Numbered from the stretch's first letter, positions 10,395 through 22,099 are shown. The stretch: DNA of 64,000 nt from Nymphaea colorata (GCF_008831285.2 NC_045139.1:24160412-24224411), one strand, 5' to 3'. Made by a program: numbers and translations. Notes: a model not told the origin generated them from the letters alone.

Positions 10395-12750
10395 CTTTCC
10401 TCGACCTCAACAAGACTGCTTTGCAAGCGGTGTTCATCAGAAGACTCGGCTGCTCCAGCTTACTTATACGCCCTTTGATCTCATGTTCTCGTTTCGGCCA
10501 AGTCTGTCGGAAATGTCCATAGAAAAATGACTGAAAATCATTTAAAAAATTATTTCTAAAGAAGACGTGAGCGGTGACGACAAATTTCAAATAATTTTTT
10601 AATAAAAATTAAAGACAAAACAGAAGTAAAACAAAAACACTTATTTCAAAACAAAGCGTGTTGTTTCAAAATAAAGTGAGCAACAAGAAGAAGAAGCTTC
10701 CTTTTGTCTTAAAACGTAATATCAAACATTTTAAATTAATTTAAAAATCTGAAGATATAAAAGTATTTCCTACGTCGGCCAATTCACTGTATGGAGTGTC
10801 CTTTTACAATCAACAGGACATTGAAATAAGTTAGGTGGCTTTATGATCGACATTGGAATAAGTTTTTGGTGCTCACATTTACCAAAGGGCTCAATGTAGT
10901 TGCTGGGGTTAGGAGTAAGTGAAAAGGCATGTGTGAGTAAGTGAAAAGGCATGTGTATCACACGTCAATGCAGCTGTGGGTCGTTCCTAACTTAAAGGAT
11001 GCACCACTGTCATCGGTGACATTTATTTAATCCAAACACCAAGGAGGCAATGGGAATGAGAGTGTTGGGTTTCTTTTACTGGCGCTTGGTTGTTAATGAA
11101 AAGATATTATTACTATGAGATGACATCACACACCAAATATAATGACATCAGGTCAGATTATAAGGGGATACATGATATAGATCCCAAATCCAAATACTAC
11201 TTCACTTTATTGACAACGAAATATAAAATGGTTGCACCGTCTGCCTACTTAAAAGGTTCATCCCTTTACTCGTGAGACCAGCACCAAGTTACTCGAGGAC
11301 ACCTAGTTAGGTAAAACACAAAATAACAAAGTGACACTAAAACTAAAACCAGACAATGGTATTCAGCTATGTAAACCTACTTTAATATTATCTATAAACT
11401 AAATCTCTGAAATATAGTATAAATTAGAGATGTTATTAATCTATTTGCAGACTAATCTAAGTCTACATTGCGACTAAATGCTTGCTGGAATCTAAAACTA
11501 GTTAGAATGAAAACAACATGAAATTAAAGTTAAAATACCGCTAAATTGAAAGATAAATAAAATTCAAATGTGCGGCAACCAAATCGCCCATACTACACTA
11601 GAAGAAAAATTAAATTGGTCACTCATAAATGCAATAGCGTAAAATGAACACTCGTAGTATTTTATTTCCTGAACTAAAACGCAACGATCTTTAAACAAAA
11701 TGCAACTATATGATATAATTAAAATATAACTATCCAGCATGGACTAAGGAAATAAAAATCACATGCTAATTAGATGCACCTACCATGAGAAATTTACATT
11801 ACTGATTCGATTGGGACCCACTACAAACCTAATGAATTGGAAAAGTGTCTCATCGCCCAAATAATTCACGCCAGCTACCTGAGCCTCCGCAACCTAACTA
11901 ACTTCTCAATCAAAGGAAGAAAGAAAATATAATCTGCTATACAAAAAATTGATTTTACTAAATCTGAGGAAAGAAATGAAGTTAAGTGAAGAGGACTTAA
12001 CGAAAAGTGGTAAGTGGCTGATATCCTTGCTTTGGTAGTCATCTTCTTAAATAGGAGCGCAACACTGAAAGTCTTCCTTTCCTGTGTCTTTTTCTGACAG
12101 CTAAATAAAAGCTCCCCAGTGCAGTTTGATTAAAATAAAATGCTAGTAAATATAGTTTAAATAAAATAAAAATACATAGCCTACCTAGAAAGGGAACTCA
12201 ACTACTACCTAGAAAAGAAACTTAACTACTCACATATCTTTCGGTGCCAGAGCTGGAGCTTGCACTGCACTTTAACTCGAACTTGTATGTAATTTTTCCC
12301 ATAGTGAGTAGGTCTTGGGATCGGGCCCAGGTACCCAGTCCGATCAGGCCCGAAAAATAAAGTGGTGGCTTGAAAGCAATAATTGAAACGGGAACGCAAT
12401 TGTCATTATTTTTTAGAGGTCCCAAGTAACTCCAATAAATAAAGTGGTGTTTTGAAAATGAGTTTCTCACAAAAATCAGCAACGCTGCCGATTCAGTGAA
12501 TGTCCCCTGATCTATAATTTGAATTAGATATGGATTCAGCTAAAAAATCTTAAACAAATAGTTAATTTTGGAAAAAATGAGAAATGTTTCTATGTTATTT
12601 TAAAATTAAGCATGAACATGTAAACTATTTTAAAAAGGATGAAAACTGACACATGACGCTCTTGAATGGGCTAACAAGAACCGGTTCGTCACTAATTGAT
12701 TTGAATTGGCATACATATTCAAACCGTTTACGTGAATTACTAGGGTTGGG
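10395..12750. other. Intergenic, no gene recognised
   Basis: AT-rich non-coding sequence. The first 80 bp are the promoter and 5' UTR of the pseudogene and resemble the leader of the intact paralogue. A 22-bp unit (TAAGTGAAAAGGCATGTGT) is tandemly doubled near 10916-10956. Short open frames here (for example 12222-12482 on the minus strand) have no family resemblance. Confidence 0.55.
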
Positions 12751-12761
12751 TATCAAGCTGG

Positions 12762-12981
12762 TCAAGGGCGGAGCCATATCAAGCTAGTCAAGAGCAGAGT
12801 TAGAAAATTTTTATGAAGGGAACTGAATTAAAGTTTTTAAATTTTGACTAGGGCCAAAATATTAATTTTTAAAATTTTTACATACAACAAGTAAAGTTTT
12901 CTAAAATTTACATAGAATTGTTTTTTTTTTTAATTTGATGTGGGGCCAACACCCCAGCAGGCGCTACCTTGGCTCCGTCTC
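12762..12981. repeat. Second member of the hAT-like MITE family (degenerate)
   Basis: The segment has the same layout as 6642-6811: CAAGGGCGGAGCC and AGAGCAGAGTTAGAAAATTTTTATGAAGG on the left, an AT-rich middle with a poly-T run, then CTTGGCTCCGTCTCT on the right. The left end looks duplicated (ATCAAGCTGGTCAAGGGC, then ATCAAGCTAGTCAAGAGC). No clean 8-bp target duplication was found. Confidence 0.5.
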
Positions 12982-13335
12982 TAAAGCCGGTGTCTCATAT
13001 TTAAGGAGTCCCAAGTTCAAATTCCTTGGTTGCTGTCATACTCGTTAGTATATATGAGTTGATAGGTAAAACTGAGGCCAATAATTTCAATGCACCTTTC
13101 TCTTTTGATGAGGATACGTTGCCACTTTTCTTGCCTAAATCCCTGCCATGTGATATGTTGTTCCTTGATTTATCATTCCAAATCTAACGGGTATAGTTGT
13201 CTTTTTGTTTGAGTTGTCATGATCCTTGTGATTTTCTTCATCCATTGAGCTGGCATGGTCTTCGCGATTTTCTTCATCCGTTGAGCAGCTGTTACTAGTT
13301 TGTGTGTAACGGTCTGGAGCTTGTGCATTAACACA

Positions 13336-13427
13336 CTCATGCCCTACTTCACATCAACAACCACTTTATCGGCAAGATAGGGGACGGCGTGAAGCGTGAT
13401 TTCACGTGGATTCAATCCATCGGCCTC
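13336..13427 (+). pseudogene. Root-cap/LEA-type protein gene, upstream fragment, cut by a LINE
   Basis: The plus strand reads LLHINNHFIGK, then KRDFTWIQSIGL, which matches the conserved centre of the plant root-cap (late-embryogenesis-abundant-like) family, usually LHINAHFIGK...KRDFTWVQSI. The reading breaks off at 13427, where LINE sequence starts. The continuation (LLFDDHKLFIGAKK) is on the opposite strand, starting in the inverted duplicate of the last 17 bp (20512-20528). A stop lies just upstream of 13336 in this frame, so more upstream exons are missing or unrecognised. Root-cap proteins are secreted and of unclear biochemical role; this copy cannot be functional. Confidence 0.75.
13411..13427. 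repeat. LINE target-site duplication, 5' copy (17 bp)
   Basis: TTCAATCCATCGGCCTC occurs here and, as its exact reverse complement, at 20512-20528, at the other end of the LINE. Both copies lie in the same root-cap-type exon, each followed or preceded by the correct neighbouring codons. A 17-bp duplication is normal for L1-type target-primed insertion. Confidence 0.85.
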
Positions 13428-13506
13428 TCCCCACTCATCTCCATCTTCTCCATCTAGGGCAAGGCAGCGGGGGGGAGAGGAAGGATCTAGGGCAGGGCGG
13501 CGGGGG

Positions 13507-15297
13507 ATGGAGACGAGAGGGCAGAGGAAGACGCACGGGCAGAGCGCTGGAGGGCTTGAGACGAGTGGGCAGATGGACCTGGATGATCGGATCGATTTCC
13601 CTGATTTGGGGAAATCTGTCGGAACCACTAAAGCAGATGAAGATATGTGTGAGGATTACCACCAGAGCGGAATAGAAGAAGAACGAGGTATAGCCCCAAT
13701 GGAGCCTCTGAATGAGGCATGTTTTCAGCTGGGTAGTGGTGGTGCTCATGCCATTCCAGAAAGGAAAGGCCTGCAAGGATGGGCAAAGGTCGTTGCTGGT
13801 AGTCAAGAGAAGGAACTTGAAGATTGTCTGGAGGTGACTGTAGACAGGTCTGGAGAGGAACCTACGGTGGTTTTCCCTACTGAAGCGTATCAGAAAATCG
13901 ATGACATGTACTGATTTGCTGCAGTGGCTGGATTATATGGAGGACGTTCGACTACAGGCATGGATTATCGGTATGTCTTTCAAACCTTACATAAACTTTG
14001 GGTTAATGTTCGCTACCCAAATTTTTCTGTCATTGGGAATGGGAGATTTTTAGTGCGGGTGAGTTATGAGGAAGAGCTCAATGAGGTCATGTGCAAAAAA
14101 TGGGCTGCTGGGGGCCGTTTTCTCATTACTAGTCGGTGGAAGCCAGGGTCTGGGTTACGCCTGCATGAGGAGGAATCTATTCCTCCTTGGATTCGCCTGC
14201 CTCAGCTTCCAATTCTGTTCTGGAATTTGCATAGTTTTAAGGCCATTGCATAGGGCCTGGGTGCTTCTTTTGTTAGGGCAGATGAATGTACTCTGCATAG
14301 GGACAAGCTCGGGTTTGCACGTTTATGCATTGAAGTTCCTCTCAACTTTCAACCTGTGCCCAAAATCAAGTTGGAAGTTAGAGAATCCAAGATAATACAA
14401 GAAGTGCTCTATGAATCCAAAATTAGATTCTGCCGTGTATGTGGCACTACGTCTCACTATGAGGATTTGTGCAAGAATCGAGGGATAGTAGAGAAACCTA
14501 TTGCAGAGGAGCAAGCTTGGAAAAAGGTCTTAGTGATTAAAAAAGATAGAGGAAACCTTCAAAGAAGTGACTCTGGTGGGAGGGAACCTCATACCAACAG
14601 ATTTGCAGCCTTTAGTAATCAGCTTCATAAGGGTGAAGGGACTGGCATTCAGCTTGATCAAAATCTGGGTGTTAATCCATCTTGTAATGTTGGAGATGGG
14701 GATGAATCCTCTTGTCAGCAGAAGGAGGTGAAGAAGGTGGGCACTAAAGTGAGCAACATGTCTAATAAAAGAGGAATGAAAGGGGGTAAAAACTCTATCA
14801 ATGGGAAGGGAGAAGAAAGAAAGGTTGATAGCACTGAAAACCAGATGACCAATCCTTTTTTCAGCATTAAAAAGCAAGCAGATAACACCGCTGGTTCATC
14901 GAGGTTCAGGTTCACATCTGGGTCCAAGGACGACCCCTCAACTAAGGAGTTGCCTTGCAACCTGTCTAATAAGGAAGGGTCTGAGCAGGCTTCAGACATT
15001 GAAGGTAGACGAGGGGAGACAACTGAAAACAGGCAGAGGTAGACCCGAAAGTCTACAAGGTATGCTAGCAAGGGAAAAAAGTGTCGGCCTCCTATATCTC
15101 TGCTTAAATTGGAAGATGCACTTCTGCAAAGTTGTAATGGCTCCAAGAAAAGGAAAAAGGTGACTGAAGCTTTGCATCCTTCCATTATGGAACTCCCCCA
15201 AGACAGTGGAAATGAACAAAATGAAAAGGATATTGTCCTTGAGACTGATAGTACTCCTAGTGAGGTACCGTCAACTCTCATCCATGAAAATCTTTAG
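13507..15297 (+). pseudogene. LINE ORF1: DUF4283-type RNA-binding protein with CCHC zinc knuckle
   Basis: A single reading frame runs from METRGQ at 13507 to TAG 15295-15297, interrupted by stops at 13912-13914 (TGA), 14251-14253 (TAG) and 15040-15042 (TAG). All three could be C-to-T changes of CGA or CAG. Around 13924-14340 the plant L1 ORF1 region is clear (DYRYVFQTLHKLW, GRFLVRVSY, SIPPWIRLPQLP, GFARLCIEVPL). A zinc knuckle with Cys-Cys-His-Cys order, FCRVCGTTSHYEDLC, lies near 14425-14475. The tail is Lys/Glu/Ser-rich. ORF1 proteins bind the element RNA. The end overlaps the ORF2 start by 14 nt. Confidence 0.88.
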
Positions 15298-17845
15298 TTG
15301 GAATATCAGAGGTCTTGCTAAGAGACCTACACAACATGAATTGAGCCTTATATTCAATAAGTTCAAACCCTCTATAGGATTTATTCTGGATTCCATGATC
15401 ACTACTCACAGGATGAAGGTGATCATGGAAAGATATCACACCTATCGTTATGTGACTAATGCCGAGGGGCCAGATGGTGTTGTTAGAGTTTTATGCATGT
15501 GGAAAGAGGAGGAGATGGAAGCGGGTCATGTGGTCGCTCATCGGAACTGGGTTGGTGTCTCTTTTCGTAGATTATCAGACAATAAAGCTTTCATTGTTTT
15601 TGGTGTCTATTTGCCACCAAGGTTTGGGGAAAGGCTACAAAGTTTTTACCAACTTGAGGCCCTTGTGTCTAGAGTTGCAGGGCCGGTACTGTTGATTGGT
15701 GATTTTAATGCCATGTTGAATAGATACAACAAATTGGGATCAACACCTTCAGCTGCCTCCTATTTATCCTTTAGTTGTTTCATATATGCTTGCAGGTTAA
15801 AATAGGTAGATGACAGACATAAGAGGTTCACGTGGTCGAATCATAGACAGGGACAAGATTCTGTGCAATGTAAGCTGGACTGGTGCCTGGTGAATGATGA
15901 GTGGCAAGCTAGTTTTGGAGGGGAGGGCAGCCTTAAGGTTCAAACTTATGCTAGTTCGGACCACTGTGCGCTTATCTATCAAATCAGGGAGGCCAGTGAT
16001 GAGCACAAAGGTAAGAAGCCGTTTAGATTCTTTAAGCCTTGGTTGATGGACAAAAAGGTAAGGATGTAATGTTGGAAGCTTGGAGAGGCGATGTCAGAGG
16101 GTGCCCCATGATGCGTCTCCTTGTTAAACTTAATCGAGTTAAAAGGACAATTTTAGATTGGAATAAGAATTCTTTTGGCAACCTTGCTGAAAACATTCCA
16201 AATCTTCAAAGTAGATTGGAGGTGTGCAGGGATCGTGTGGAACAAGGTAATGAGGGTGCACTAGATGATGAGTACATGGTTAGGCAGTAGCTTTCGCAGG
16301 CCGTCCTCATGAAAGAGGTTATGTGGAAGCAAAAGGCTCATATACGATGGCTTGCAGAGGGGGATAAAAACACATCCTTCTTTCATGCGATAGCTAAATC
16401 TAGGCAAACTAAAGGCAAGATTAGAAGCCTAAAGTGTGATGGGATTGAATATGTTCAAAGTTGGCAGATTCTTGAAGTGTGCACGGATTACTTTAAAAAG
16501 GTCCTAGCTACGGATGAAGCGCAAGGAAATTTGTTTGAGGGTCTTGACAACATTGTTACGGTCACAGATATTGATAATGTACATCTTTTACAATCCATCT
16601 CGGAGGAAGAGGTGACCACATCAGTGTGGAGCTTAGATAAGGATAGTGTAACTGGTCTGGATGGATTTCCTAACTATTTTTCTCAGGAGTGCTGCGAGAT
16701 AGTTAAGACTGAAGTGGTGCATGTTGTGCAAAACTTCTTCTCGTCTGGGCAATTAGTGAGAAGTGTTAATGAAACTATGATTTGCCTCATTCCTAAAAAG
16801 GATAACTCTAAGAAGGTTGAAGATTTCAGACCTATTTCCTTATGCAACACAACGTATAAGATCATTGCGAAGGTTATTGTTAACCGTATGCGAGGCATCC
16901 TCAGTCGTATTATTAATGTTAATCAAGCTGCCCTTTCGAAAGAGAGACGCATCCATGACAACATTAATTGGGTGAACGACATCACAAACTCTAAGGACTT
17001 TTGAGACAAAGGAGGATGTTGTCATAAGCTTGATTTGATGAAAGCATATGATAGAGTCTCATGGGTTTTCTTAGCCAATAGTATGCAGTTCTTGAGATTT
17101 CATCTCAGATGGATTGCTAGAGTCATGAAGTGTGTTACCTCTGTGTCTTATGGAGTTCTGGTAAATGGCACCCCCTATCTATTCCTTATTGTTATGGAAA
17201 TGTTCAATAGACGACTCATAAAGGAAACAATTAGCAAAAACATCATTGTTCCTAAAATCCGACGTGTGAAGACTAATGGATGTGCTATGTTCTTAGCCGA
17301 TGATGTGATTATGGCAGTCAAGGCCACTAAGAAAATTATGACTACCGTCAAAGTTATTTTGCAGGATTTTGAATGCCTCGCTGGCATTAAGGTGAATATG
17401 CAGAAGTCTATGATTTTTGCCAGGACTATGGTCGATTGCCACATGGGTGAAATTCAGAGCATATTGCCATGGTCTAGTGGGAGTCTCCCTTCTGAATACC
17501 TCGGTTTACCGCTTTTCTTGGGCAATCTTACAGAAGATTTGTGCTTGCCACTCCTCAAGAAGGTGGAGAAGAGGTTGGCTGGATGGAAGGCACGGATTTT
17601 GTCCTACGTGGGTCGACTTTGCCTCATCCGCTATGTGTTAATGACTTTGCCTTACTATTGGATGATGGTGTTTAGATTGCCTAAGGTCGTTATAAAGGGA
17701 ATCGAACAAGCATGTATCAAATTCTTGTGGAATGAATAGACACATGCATCTAGTCAAATGGGAGCATTTGTGTTTGCCCTTAGAAGAAGGAGGAGTTGGT
17801 ATAAGAAGACTAATGATGAGCCATATGTTAGAAATTCTATACAGT
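15284..17845 (+). pseudogene. LINE ORF2: AP-like endonuclease plus reverse transcriptase (decayed)
   Basis: MKIFSWNIRGLAKR at 15284 is the start of the exonuclease-endonuclease-phosphatase domain; LLIGDFNAML (near 15692) and YASSDHCALIY (near 15950) are later motifs of it. Reverse transcriptase follows: HIRWLAEGDKNTSFFH (near 16340), EDFRPISLCN (near 16820), KLDLMKAYDRVSW (17026) and AMFLADDVIMAV (near 17286). Stops at 15803-15805, 16288-16290 and 17002-17004, and frame changes near 16050 and 17740, inactivate it. The block between SYGVLVNGTPYLFLIV and the ADD box is shortened: the usual GLRQGDPLSP segment is absent. The protein would cut target DNA and copy the element RNA. Confidence 0.92.
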
Positions 17846-18580
17846 GTACATATATATGTTGATGATCGTTCATTACAGGCTACATGTATAGATAAACCCG
17901 ATTTAAGGTGATCGAATAGGTCTGAGACTGTATCATCTCATTTAGTATGGATCATATATGTAGAAACTAGAAGGAATCAATGCCAGGTTTATGATTTCTA
18001 GAGGATTTCGTGTCACACACTTACAGCCTCTAGAAGATCTACTGGTCCCCTTCCAATTGTGCGATGAACATCAGTATGCTTCGAAGAACTTCTCAATGTC
18101 AACCATAATCTACTATTATAATTTTGGAATATAAAGCATATTATGCTTTCACCATAAGGACATAATCAAAATCTCTTACCATAATGGCAAGATATTGACT
18201 AATTCAGAAGGACTGTGATAGTTTCCAGTGAAATGTACACATCCAGCCTATCATACTGAGCGCTAATAACTTACAAAAAAAGAATGCTAGTACTATCTTC
18301 ATTTAACGATGAATGAATGCAATAAACAAGGGAAAAGCAACAGCACCACGAATTCATGAAAAAAAAATTTATATAGGCAAACTAACCTCACAAAATAGAA
18401 ATCTCACGGCAAGTGAAAACATAATCTAAACCAGTAGCTAGCATGCAACTGGGTTGAAAGTTGAAACCCGAACTAAAATTTTTGAAATTTAGTAGGTAAA
18501 ATTTAAATTTTCAAAACATGAGAGGGGGTCGAGGGAGAGAGAAAGAGAGGGATTCGTTGAGAGAATGAGACTGAAAAAGT
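17846..18580. other. Non-coding, nothing recognised
   Basis: Starts at the point where LINE coding similarity stops and is probably one inversion breakpoint. AT-rich, no gene seen. Confidence 0.5.
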
Positions 18581-18589
18581 TTGGAGAGA

Positions 18590-18620
18590 CACGAAATCAC
18601 CGCCTCTGCGTCATCGACCC
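18590..18620 (+). repeat. Short duplicate of the Mur-ligase pseudogene first exon
   Basis: CACGAAATCACCGCCTCTGC followed by a TCATCGA segment matches 22672-22700, the start of the Mur-ligase-like exon, over about 30 bp. The flanks do not match. Too short to call a gene. Confidence 0.45.
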
Positions 18621-19767
18621 TGGAAGGAAGAAACCTCGCTCAAAGACTCCCACCCAACCCAAGAAAGAAACCTCGGTCTACGGTTACAACTTACAACCAG
18701 TCGGATGCTTTCCACCTACCTAACATGGAAGGTGTTGGACCCTGTTGCGAAATTCGGTTTCTGAAAATATATCGTATATTAAGTGCTCCTACATTTTAAA
18801 AATCAGCCAAATTAATTCAAAATTTAGATCGAGATTCGGATATGAATGTAAAAAACGCATTCAGATCAAATTGACATTATGACGTCAGATTTCATATTCA
18901 AATATGACTTTTATTTGTTCGTATTGAAATTTGAATTTGAATGTGGATATCTAAATATATGAAAAAGTGGATACTGTTAAGGGTACGTCTAATTCCAATA
19001 CAGTCTATTGACATCCCTATCTTAGGATGAATGACGTCTTACTTCATAGTCTAATATCTCACGATGAATGGCATTTTGGATGTCAAATGCAGGGACAAAT
19101 ATCTCACAATGATTGAGTGTGTCTTGCATGTTAAAATGCACGGACTAATATTTCAATCAAATCCAATTGTGCATTGTTCATTTTTCTATTCAGATATTGG
19201 ACAAAACCTCTGCATTCAACTTGAGATAATAGACAATGTTGCTTATTTCAAGCCATTTAAGCTGATTCTAGATCCTGGACCATACATAGCTTCCTAGTGT
19301 CCTAGTTACAGTTAATGAATGAAGGGTTTGTCATCAGTTCGCCGAATGCTCTGGTTCAATTTGGCCTTCTAATGATCTGTTTCTTTATCTTGTTTTGGGA
19401 GGCTAATTTTTCATGCTCACGCTGCCATAGGCTTTGGCTCTGCTCTATTCAACCAACAGTTGGAAGATTCCTATAGTTGCTATGCTGTTCAGCTTTTGTT
19501 CTTTAGATTTGAACAATAACACAACTTTTGATCATCTTTGAGGTACACGAAATTCTTGAGGGGACAGCTTATAGCGAACATGCTCAATTTCCCCACCACA
19601 AGGACATGGAGGAATTGAATGGTTGAAATACATGAATCACAGATGGCACCTTAAACAGAAGAGGCGCACACACTCTCCCCTGCCATTCTTTTATTCCAAC
19701 GTAAAAGCCAAGAAGAAGAAAAGAAAGACATGCATGAATTGTGCATTTGGAGCTCTCTTCACTTTTT
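18621..19767. other. Non-coding stretch downstream of the root-cap-type fragment
   Basis: No gene recognised. Contains repeated TTTGAATTTGAAT-type runs near 18900-18950 and related ATCTCACRATGAATG units near 19050-19110. Confidence 0.5.
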
Positions 19768-20528
19768 TCATATAATTCCGCGACCATTCAAGCTGCTCTT
19801 GCACTCAAGTTCCTCATGATGGTCAACACCACCCTCCATGATGATGTGTCCGGTGCTCTTAAACTGTGCCGTTGAGCAATCGGTGGTGAAGAGCCCCGAA
19901 GACAAGAACTCGCGATCGCCGCCGAGCACCGGCATCTTTCACGCCCATCTTGGCTTTGCTCTTGAAGTTGTCTGCGTAGGTCTGAAGGAGCACCCCATTG
20001 ACGGCGGGCACCGCTGAGAGAGTAGAACCTGAAGCTGAGGTCGAGATGAGCGAAGCAATCATCGTCGGTTATGCCGTAGTTGTGGATCCAGGACTCCTCC
20101 TTGTCAATGGGAACCACTTTAGCTATGATTTTGAACTTGTTGGCTGCTTCAATTACGATCTCAGATGTCCATTGGGCATCCTCTGTGGTAGGTAGGAACA
20201 CAGGCTGTCCATCGAAACAATGGCTAATTGATCAATGGCATCATCCCATTGGGCAACCTATGTTATATACAGTGTGCAATTGTTAATATAAGATGATTAA
20301 AACCATAAAACACTCTTTCAAAATCCCAATTTCATAAACTGGCCTTTTTCTTACTACTAATTGTAAAAAACCTTGCAGATTGATCAGTTTCTCTGCCCTT
20401 ATTTTGGCGCTGTTATTCGTTTCATACATAATTGATCATATCCTTAATTATCAGAGATGTTGGAACCATTACCTTTTTGGCACCAATGAAGAGCTTGTGG
20501 TCGTCGAAGAGGAGGCCGATGGATTGAA
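19768..20528 (-). pseudogene. Root-cap/LEA-type protein gene, downstream fragment
   Basis: Read on the minus strand from 20528, the exon runs SIGLLFDDHKLFIGAKK to a GT donor near 20475. After an intron, a second exon starts near 20265: [40 protein letters not shown], then [20 protein letters not shown], ending [17 protein letters not shown] and stop at 19768-19770. These are the hallmark blocks of the root-cap protein family. Frameshifts near 20190 and 20025, and others before the C-terminus, break it. The 5' part is at 13336-13427 on the opposite strand. The family is extracellular with a Cys-rich N-terminus; none of that N-terminus was found here. Confidence 0.82.
20512..20528. repeat. LINE target-site duplication, 3' copy (17 bp, inverted)
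   Basis: Exact reverse complement of 13411-13427. It directly adjoins the 3' end of the minus-strand LINE segment. Confidence 0.85.
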
Positions 20529-20541
20529 GTAAAAAGCTTGC

Positions 20542-20560
20542 TAGGGGGTTAAGCCCCCTA
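20542..20560 (-). other. 3'-terminal hairpin of the LINE
   Basis: TAGGGGG and CCCCCTA pair as a 7-bp stem around a 5-base loop, 13 bp from the element end. A similar G4/C4 hairpin sits at 49881-49892 near the 3' end of the second LINE. In some LINE families a 3' stem-loop is the recognition site for the reverse transcriptase; here that is inference. Confidence 0.6.
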
Positions 20561-20670
20561 CCTTTATTCCTACAAAATGATTATATACAAGGGAAGGTTC
20601 GAAAAGACCTTAATGATAAGCACAAAGGATTGACCCAACCCTTCACCCAAAAAAAGAAGACAACCAAAAT

Positions 20671-21861
20671 CTACAAGCTATGCATACACATTTTCAAGTC
20701 AGCAAAATAATCATTTGTAGCATTGGCGTGATCCATGATCAGCCGTCCTATGTCAACAGTCACAGCACCCTGCTCCACAAAAATTCTCTTCTGTAATTGG
20801 TCAAGATGCCTATTCCAGCTAGTAATTGGCCTTCTTCCTTCCAACCTTTGTCTCATTTTCTTCACCCAATCTTTAATAAGGGAGACAATAATATAGTCAC
20901 CTCCATGATCCTTATGGAATCTTAGAATGCATTCCAAGACTTTCATTTCACCTTCATGAATTCTACCACGGACCTTGATAATCACTACACAACCCATTTG
21001 GCCATTTTCCACATAACTAAGACCAGCTATTTTCGGGCCATGCCTAGTAAACGCTCTAACAATGTTGATTAACATGCCATTTCTATTTGAGGCAATGGAG
21101 TGCACACTATCAAGACCAGTTTCCATCCAAATTCTCAGTTTGATTTCAGTCTCAACAGGCCACTTAACAGAGGAGAAATTGTCCAAGCAGCTCCTCCAAA
21201 CATCTCTTTTGAACCTACTAACATGGGGTTTAAGGTTGTCATGAAGACATCTATTTTTGAGACACCACAAATTCCAGCAAACAATTAAAAAGACAATCCT
21301 CCAACACCGATGCCACCACTTTCCAGTTATCTTAGTTTGAATCCATCTCTTGAATGCATCTACAATTTCACCTCGAGGATAATTTACTCTATCAAACTTT
21401 GCTGCAATGTACCTCCAAACTTCCTTTGCTATTTTACAGTTTATTAAGACATGAGCATTTGTCTCCTCTTCACAATAGCAAAAAGAACATCAGTTAGTAA
21501 GATGAATCCCAGTCTTCTGGATCCTATCAAGAGTGGGCAGTCTGCCTTCACATGCGATGTAAGAGTACCAGCAGCTCTTGGCTGGGGCGTAGCTAGCCCA
21601 GATCTTCCTCCTCCATGACTCCTTAACACCCTGAATGCGACATTTGTTGATAATCTCACATGCCTTGAAGCTCGCCTTACCATCGTCACTCCAAGCTAGA
21701 CTATCCTCTGCATCCTTTATCCTGATGTTAGTTGTAGACACACCAAGGTGCGCAGCCATGGCAATGGTCGGACTCTCCTGGTTAGCACAAGTTACTTGAC
21801 GAATACTGATATTAACCTCATTGCTAACGGCATTACTAACTGGGAGTCTATTGTTACTCAT
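20671..21861 (-). pseudogene. LINE ORF2 C-terminus (zf-RVT region and tail)
   Basis: One frame of about 397 codons with one nonsense codon (TGA 21490-21492, possibly from CGA). It includes LAWSDDGKASFKA before the zinc-binding module, the module CSFCYCEEETNAHVLINC, FLIVCWNLWCLKNRC, and a C-terminal region of about 190 residues ending at 20671. The level of decay (one stop in 1.2 kb) is lower than in the plus-strand ORF2 part, which has several. Confidence 0.85.
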
Positions 21862-21934
21862 TTGGCAATGAGAATAGTAACAAACTGTTCCGCTTACAAT
21901 ATTAAGATACTAATGAAGGAAAAATTAACATTTA

Positions 21935-22096
21935 AGGGATGTTTGGCAAACAAAACACTTTGTAAGTGTTCCTTGAATCTACCAAATATTTGAGCAAATT
22001 CATGAACACCTAGTTATAATGCTCCATGAATCTACCCCAAATTTTAGAGTACATTCATGGAACACTCTGTTAGTATTCCAACTACCAAATGACCCA
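21935..22096. mobile_element. Possible small MITE (about 160 bp)
   Basis: Left end GGGATGTTTGGCAAAC and right end, reverse-complemented, GGGTCATTTGGTAGTTGG resemble short imperfect inverted repeats of PIF/Tourist-type MITEs. No clear 3-bp target duplication was found, so this is weak. Confidence 0.3.
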
Positions 22097-22099
22097 CTA

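Larger units (their letters stand above)
13428..17845 (+). mobile_element. L1-type LINE, 5' portion (ORF1 to end of reverse transcriptase)
   Basis: The element begins directly after the 17-bp target duplication, with a GC-rich leader, ORF1 (13507-15297) and ORF2 from 15284. Coding similarity ends near 17845 just after the reverse transcriptase (EEGGVGIRRL). There is no zinc-finger tail and no 3' UTR, which is unexpected because L1 insertions lose 5' and not 3' sequence. The missing 3' part is at 20529-21870 on the minus strand; together they give about 5.8 kb, a normal full length for plant L1 elements. Confidence 0.88.
20529..21870 (-). mobile_element. L1-type LINE, 3' portion (inverted part of the element at 13428)
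   Basis: This holds the end of ORF2 and the 3' UTR of an L1 element, with the 3' terminus at 20529 next to the target duplication. ORF2 frame 21861-20671 contains a single TGA at 21490-21492. The zinc-binding reverse-transcriptase tail is clear: EGRLPTLDRIQKTGIHL, then CSFCYCEEET, AHVLINC and AKEVW. The 3' UTR is about 140 bp and ends in a GC hairpin (20542-20560) and a short T/A-rich end. It supplies exactly what the plus-strand LINE lacks. The 5' limit near 21870 is uncertain. Confidence 0.85.

Noticed and set aside
12990..13080. tRNA-like B box (AAGTTCAAATTCCTT) suggesting a SINE
   Set aside because: The B box is imperfect, no A box at the right distance and no tail; not enough for a call.
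13344..13806. Minus-strand Pro/Arg-rich ORFs over the LINE leader
   Set aside because: Antisense to the root-cap exon and LINE ORF1, whose plus-strand frames carry the recognisable motifs.
20529..21870. Minus-strand LINE as an independent 5'-truncated insertion
   Set aside because: The 17-bp target duplication and the collinear host exon link it to the plus-strand LINE at 13428, so one insertion plus an inversion is simpler.
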